In this document: piece after piece, positions 60,255 to 64,000 of the stretch
Layout of the letters: each line of letters begins with the position of its first letter
How positions within the stretch are numbered: the stretch's first letter is position 1
Source of the DNA: Paramicrobacterium chengjingii
GTDB taxonomy: Bacteria > Actinomycetota > Actinomycetes > Actinomycetales > Microbacteriaceae
DNA length: 64,000 bases
Direction: 5' to 3'
Assembly (NCBI RefSeq): GCF_011751765.2
Contig: NZ_CP061169.1
Location: 3,410,001 to 3,474,000, forward strand
The notes under the pieces: model-generated
What the model was told of the DNA's origin: nothing
Seen by the model: only the letters and a program-made list of their open reading frames with translations
Databases searched by the model: none
Program-made: the position numbers and the translations under genes

Positions 60255-60280
60255 TCATTTCATCCGAATCACAGTGCCGG

Positions 60281-61237
60281 TCAGACGCTTGGGATACCTA
60301 CGCCATCAAGTGTCATGGTGAGCTCAGACAAGTGAATCTGAGCACCCGTTCCACCCGACCGTGTCACCGAGTGCGAGCCAGCAAGCGTCGCCCATCTCAG
60401 CCGCTCGTCTTCGTCGTCGACCCCGTGCGCCATCGCAGCAATGTACGCCGCGTTGAAGCTGTCGCCTGCACCCGTTGTATCGACGACGCTGACATCGGGA
60501 ACATCGACGGAGTGCACGTGTCCTCGCGGCGTCGCGACGAGCCCACCGTCTGAGCCGCGCTTCACAACGACGACGGGTCCGAGCTTCGCGAGCGACAGGG
60601 CGATGTCTTCGTCAGACCCGGCAGGATCGTCGGCGTAGCCTGCGCCCACCGCACGCAGCTCCTGCCTGTTGGGCATGAAGTAGGTGATGCGCGGCAGCAC
60701 GTCGTCGAGCCCCGTCCACTGCTCGCTCGGATCCCAGTTTGTGTCAACACTCGTGGTGATTCCGGCGGCAGCAAGCGAATCCAAAAGCGAGGGAAGGCCT
60801 GAGGCCAGCTCGGGCACAAGGAAGTAGGAGGAGAAGTGCACGTGCTTCGGCCGCGCACGTTCGATACTCGTACGCACGGCGTCGATCGACAGCGTCGGAA
60901 TCACGCCAGGAAATGTGAAGATGGAACGATCGTCCGGCTGCGACAGAATCACCGAGATTCCCGTTGAGCCGTCGGGTGATTTCAGAACCTCCGAGGTGTC
61001 GATGCCACACTCGGCAAGATACTGCTCGGTGAGTGTTCCGAAGTAGTCGGCTCCGACCGTGGCGAGAAGCCCCGTATCGACGTCGAGCTTGACAAGACCG
61101 GCCGCCACAATTGATGCGCTGCCGCCGAGCACAAGGTCGGCTGATGACAGAAGCTGCTCCGCCTGCCCGAAACGCGGCTTGACGTCGCCTCTCAGAATGA
61201 AATCGGGGTTCGTGTCTCCGACGACCAGTGTGTGCAC
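60281..61237 (-). CDS. PfkB-family carbohydrate kinase
   Basis: A 318-residue PfkB kinase: VLGGSASIVAAGLVKLDVDT near residue 37, and the catalytic VVDTTGAGDSFNAAYIAAM near residue 245 (base Asp in GAGD). It opens HTLVVGDTNPDFILRGDV, as in some ribokinase or fructokinase-type enzymes. The GTG start follows GAAAGGATAATTCC. It ends an operon with the CUT1 transporter, so it phosphorylates the imported sugar or its product. Distinct from the ribokinase at 3736. Confidence 0.88.
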   Translation of the reverse strand: MHTLVVGDTNPDFILRGDVKPRFGQAEQLLSSADLVLGGSASIVAAGLVKLDVDTGLLATVGADYFGTLTEQYLAECGIDTSEVLKSPDGSTGISVILSQPDDRSIFTFPGVIPTLSIDAVRTSIERARPKHVHFSSYFLVPELASGLPSLLDSLAAAGITTSVDTNWDPSEQWTGLDDVLPRITYFMPNRQELRAVGAGYADDPAGSDEDIALSLAKLGPVVVVKRGSDGGLVATPRGHVHSVDVPDVSVVDTTGAGDSFNAAYIAAMAHGVDDEDERLRWATLAGSHSVTRSGGTGAQIHLSELTMTLDGVGIPSV

Positions 61238-61242
61238 CGGAA

Positions 61243-62124
61243 TTATCCTTTCAGTCCTGAGAACGTCATTGTCTGGATGAATTGCTTCTGAGCAAAGAGG
61301 AAGAAGACGACGAGGGGCAGCACCGCGATGACGTTACCTGACATCAGCAGCCCCCACTCGGTCTGTCGCGCACCTTGGAAGTTCGCGATCCCGAGCTGCA
61401 TCGTGAATGACGACGGATCGTTGATCGCGATCAGGGGCCAGATCAGGTCGTTCCACGAGCCGAGCAACGTGAAGATCGACAGCGTCGCAAGGGCCGGCTT
61501 CGCGAGCGGCAGCACGATCCGGAAGAAGATTCCCCAGCGCGTGCACCCATCAAGCATCCCTGCCTCTTCAAGTTCAACCGGGATGCTGAGGAAGAACTGG
61601 CGCATCAGGAAGATGCCGAACGCCGTGGCCAACCACGGCACCATGGCGGCGCCGAGTGTATTGATGAGGCCGAGCTTTGAGAAGAGGATGTAGGTCGGGA
61701 TCATCAGAAGCTGCGTCGGCAGCATGATCGTCGAGACGATCAGAAGGAATCCCATGTTTCGTCCGTGGAACTTCAACCGTGCAAATCCATACCCGGCGAG
61801 CGAGCAGAGCACGATGTGCGCGAGGATCGCGACCCCTGAGACGATGACCGAATTCATGAGCCATTGCAGGATGTTTGTCGTCGCGAAGAGCTTGGCGAAG
61901 TTCTCGAACGTCACCGTCGAGGGAACGAAGGGCGGCGGAAACTGCACGAGTTCTGATGCCGGCGACAGCGCAGCCATGATCATCTGCACGAACGGGATGA
62001 CGAAGACGAGGGCGATCGGGGCGAGCACGAAGTGCCAGCCGCTGATGCGCCGACGTCGACGTCTTCGTGATGGGGCGACTGCGGCCAGCGGCGTCACTCC
62101 GACGGCTTCTTGTGTGGCGACCAT
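61243..62124 (-). CDS. CUT1-type ABC sugar permease (MalG-like)
   Basis: A 293-residue permease of the carbohydrate uptake 1 family, six helices: FVIPFVQMIMAALSPASELV and the EAA-type cytoplasmic loop ELEEAGMLDGCTRWGIFFRI (mid-protein). It begins 2 nt after the MalF-like stop and 5 nt before the PfkB start. GGAGGCG precedes the ATG. With MalF and the binding protein it makes an importer whose ATPase is probably a shared MsmK-type encoded elsewhere. Confidence 0.92.
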   Translation of the reverse strand: MVATQEAVGVTPLAAVAPSRRRRRRRISGWHFVLAPIALVFVIPFVQMIMAALSPASELVQFPPPFVPSTVTFENFAKLFATTNILQWLMNSVIVSGVAILAHIVLCSLAGYGFARLKFHGRNMGFLLIVSTIMLPTQLLMIPTYILFSKLGLINTLGAAMVPWLATAFGIFLMRQFFLSIPVELEEAGMLDGCTRWGIFFRIVLPLAKPALATLSIFTLLGSWNDLIWPLIAINDPSSFTMQLGIANFQGARQTEWGLLMSGNVIAVLPLVVFFLFAQKQFIQTMTFSGLKG

Positions 62125-62126
62125 GG

Positions 62127-63065
62127 TCAGAACGCCTCCGTTTTCGAGCGCCGCGAGTAAATGACGACGGCGAGTGTGATGAGCAGGGTCAGAGCGAAGA
62201 GCACGTACGCGCTCGCTGAACCGTAGCCGAATTCAAGTCCCTTGAACGCGCTCTCCCACACGAAGTACACGATCGTCTTCGTGGAGTCGAGAGGTCCGCC
62301 CTTTGTCGTGGTGAACACGAGGTCGAACAGTTTGATGGCCTCGATCATCTGCCAGATCGTGACGAAGACAGTCACGGGGGCGAGTTGCGGCCACACCACT
62401 CGCCAAAACGACTGCCACCGGTTCGCCCCGTCGATGCGGGCCGCCTCGAGGAGCTCGTTCGGCACGTCCTGCAACGCGGCAAGATAGATGACGGTCGTGA
62501 ATGCGGCCTGTCCCCACAGCGACATGATCGCGATCACGACCATCGCCTGCGCCGGATCTTCCAACCATTGCTGCTGAGGCAGGCCAATGACACGCAAGAC
62601 GTTATTGACGACACCGAACTGCGGGCTGAAGAGATAGGTGGCGAGAATTCCTGTCGCGGCCGCCGACGCGACGAAGGGCACGAAGATCGCCGTGCGGTAG
62701 ATGCCGATGAAACGGATGCTGCGATTCAACGCCACGGCGAGAAACAGCCCGGCCAGCACAGACGACGGCACGAACAACACGGTGTAAAAGAGCGTGTGCA
62801 TCACAGAGTCGAGGAACTCCGGGTCGCCCATGAGCCGGGCGTAGTTGTCGCCGCCGACGAACGTCGCGTCGCTGAAGCCGTCCCACTCCTGCAGCGAGAG
62901 GATGAACGCCCAGACGGCGGGGAAGATCGAGAGCCCGACGACGATGAGCGTCGCGGGGCCGACGAACGTCCACCCCTCGAAGAAGCGGCGTGCGCGCTTG
63001 GTGCGGCCGGGGGCCTCGCCCTTCTGCGAGGCCCGCGGCGCCACAAGCATCCGAGTCTGGCTCAT
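62127..63065 (-). CDS. CUT1-type ABC sugar permease (MalF-like)
   Basis: A 312-residue permease with six helices: FEGWTFVGPATLIVVGLSIF at helix 1 and the EAA-type loop ELLEAARIDGANRWQSFWRV. It heads the downstream pair, with the substrate-binding gene immediately upstream (2 nt apart). Substrate a sugar or oligosaccharide by family. Confidence 0.92.
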   Translation of the reverse strand: MSQTRMLVAPRASQKGEAPGRTKRARRFFEGWTFVGPATLIVVGLSIFPAVWAFILSLQEWDGFSDATFVGGDNYARLMGDPEFLDSVMHTLFYTVLFVPSSVLAGLFLAVALNRSIRFIGIYRTAIFVPFVASAAATGILATYLFSPQFGVVNNVLRVIGLPQQQWLEDPAQAMVVIAIMSLWGQAAFTTVIYLAALQDVPNELLEAARIDGANRWQSFWRVVWPQLAPVTVFVTIWQMIEAIKLFDLVFTTTKGGPLDSTKTIVYFVWESAFKGLEFGYGSASAYVLFALTLLITLAVVIYSRRSKTEAF

Positions 63066-63067
63066 TT

Positions 63068-64000
63068 CTACTTCGATTCCCCGAGCTTCTCGTTCGCTTT
63101 CTCGGCGGCGGCCTTCAATGCTTCTGCCGGGTCTTTCTGACCCTGCAGCACCTGCGAGATCGCACTGCCGATGGCCTCAGAGAGGTTGACGTATCCGGGA
63201 ACCGTCGGGCGCGCCTGCTTCGCGTTCTCGTTGTTCGCAGCCATGGTGTCGAGGCCAGGGTACGCGGCCGCCTGCTCCTTGAACTCCGCCGAGTCCACCT
63301 CGCTTGATCGCAGCGGCAGGTTGCCGATTGCTACGTTCCAGCGCACGTCCTGCTCAGCATCCGTCAGCCACTTCACGAACTCATACGACCAGTACTCGCG
63401 GTTCTTGTCTTTGTGGTCGAAGAGCGCCCAGATGTCGGGGCCAGACACCGTTTGGTGATCGCCGTCCGTACCGGGCAGAACGGTGACTCCGTAGTCGGTG
63501 CCAGCCTTCACCAGGTCATACAGCTGCCACGGGCCCGAGGTGATCATGCCGATGCGGTCGCTCGCAAACAGCTGACCGAACTTGGTGTCCGTCTGGTCGA
63601 GGTAGACGCTCTTGTCGGTCACCGCCATGCCCTGCAGGTACGTGAGCGCCTTCACTCCCGCATCAGAATCGAACGCAGCCGATTTCTCATCGTCACTCAG
63701 AATCTCGCCGCCGTTCTGCCACAGGTGCGGCCAGAACTGCCACGTCGTCTCTTCTGACCCCGACACGGAGTAGCCGTAACCGTACGTGTTGGACTCGGCA
63801 TCCGTCAGCTTCTTCGCCGCGTCGCGGAAGTCATTCCAATCCCAGCTCTCGTCTGGGTAGTCGACGCCAGCTTTGTCGAACACCGTCTTGTTGTAGATGA
63901 GCGAGAGGTTGTCGACGATCGCGGGGAATCCGATGGTCTTCTCCCCGGTCGGCTGCACGGTTGCGCGAGCCGCGTCAGAGAACTCGTCCCACTTCACGTC
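63068..64000 (-). CDS. CUT1-type ABC sugar-binding protein, 5' end beyond the window
   Basis: The last 311 codons of a family 1 solute-binding protein. GFPAIVDNLSLIYNKTVFDK, DESWDWNDFRDAAKKLT, GMITSGPWQLYDL and EYWSYEFVKWLTDAEQDV are typical of UgpB/MalE-like proteins. The signal peptide would be upstream, outside the window. First gene of this operon in view. Confidence 0.88.
   Translation of the reverse strand, partial: DVKWDEFSDAARATVQPTGEKTIGFPAIVDNLSLIYNKTVFDKAGVDYPDESWDWNDFRDAAKKLTDAESNTYGYGYSVSGSEETTWQFWPHLWQNGGEILSDDEKSAAFDSDAGVKALTYLQGMAVTDKSVYLDQTDTKFGQLFASDRIGMITSGPWQLYDLVKAGTDYGVTVLPGTDGDHQTVSGPDIWALFDHKDKNREYWSYEFVKWLTDAEQDVRWNVAIGNLPLRSSEVDSAEFKEQAAAYPGLDTMAANNENAKQARPTVPGYVNLSEAIGSAISQVLQGQKDPAEALKAAAEKANEKLGESK

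Larger units (their letters stand above)
59852..60280. other. 429-bp intergenic region between YhcG and PfkB genes
   Basis: It holds the YhcG promoter, a 48-residue candidate small frame (59861-60007, minus), a long imperfect inverted repeat (60070-60117), and a hairpin at 60237-60254. Other open frames here lack convincing coding character. No RNA gene was recognised. Confidence 0.45.

Overview
This 64 kb window is a stretch of a high-GC actinobacterial chromosome. Protein styles point to a Microbacteriaceae-like organism: an LPWTG-anchored GH92 mannosidase, LCP and FtsW cell-wall proteins, DHA2 and MHS transporters, many LacI/TetR/PadR regulators, an Rv2629-type release-factor homologue, and terminators made of GC stems without T tracts. 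No rRNA, tRNA, CRISPR array, integrase or transposase gene was recognised. Gene content is mostly catabolic and regulatory, with many short divergent units that carry a local repressor and a visible operator.

Layout, left to right. 0-0.3 kb: edge-truncated XRE regulator with three tandem operators. 0.3-4.6 kb: nucleoside/ribose locus (nucleoside hydrolase, MFS, GntR, ribokinase). 4.8-13.6 kb: an orphan ChvE/XylF-type sugar-binding lipoprotein divergent from a seven-gene operon (SDR, DUF4432 epimerase-like, CaiB/BaiF CoA-transferase, a solute-binding-protein fold with no signal peptide, crotonase, FAH-family enzyme, LacI). I cannot assign this operon to a known pathway. 13.6-25.8 kb: TetR/methyltransferase, MarR/NmrA, LysR, LCP-FtsW, TetR-DHA2 pump, and RidA with an MHS transporter opposite a YheO/DauR-type regulator. 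25.8-33.2 kb: an SDR relic, DUF998/TetR, a baeRF-type protein, and PadR-sulfatase-MFS, in which the MFS gene is frameshifted. 33.2-40.2 kb: GIN-domain lipoprotein, hydrolase with GbsR/MarR regulator, Nudix, wall-anchored GH92 and EI24.

40.23-53.40 kb is the most striking region. A ten-gene cyclic-amide (hydantoin-like) catabolism and uptake cluster comprises amidohydrolase, HyuB, HyuA, a ribose-type ABC transporter, an ABM-domain protein, and a divergent HyuA-like/DUF917/PucR arm. It is bracketed by a 31-bp direct repeat (30/31 identical). The right copy is the 3' end of an SRPBCC gene and the left copy is a loose duplicate of that end next to the EI24 stop codon, so the cluster looks like a cargo island inserted at a gene 3' end. 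To the right lie ArsR-SRPBCC, a membrane protein, MgtE, an accessory DUF1016/YhcG nuclease with an unusual partner, and the start of a CUT1 sugar ABC/PfkB operon that runs off the window.

Four copies of an exactly 56-bp palindromic element (20-bp arms, 16-nt loop) sit in intergenic spaces at 4.6, 16.5, 20.3 and 22.95 kb, next to terminators of minus-strand genes. Two copies are embedded in a longer shared module, and their loops are in opposite orientation. One of those modules carries what looks like the last codons of a vanished transporter gene.
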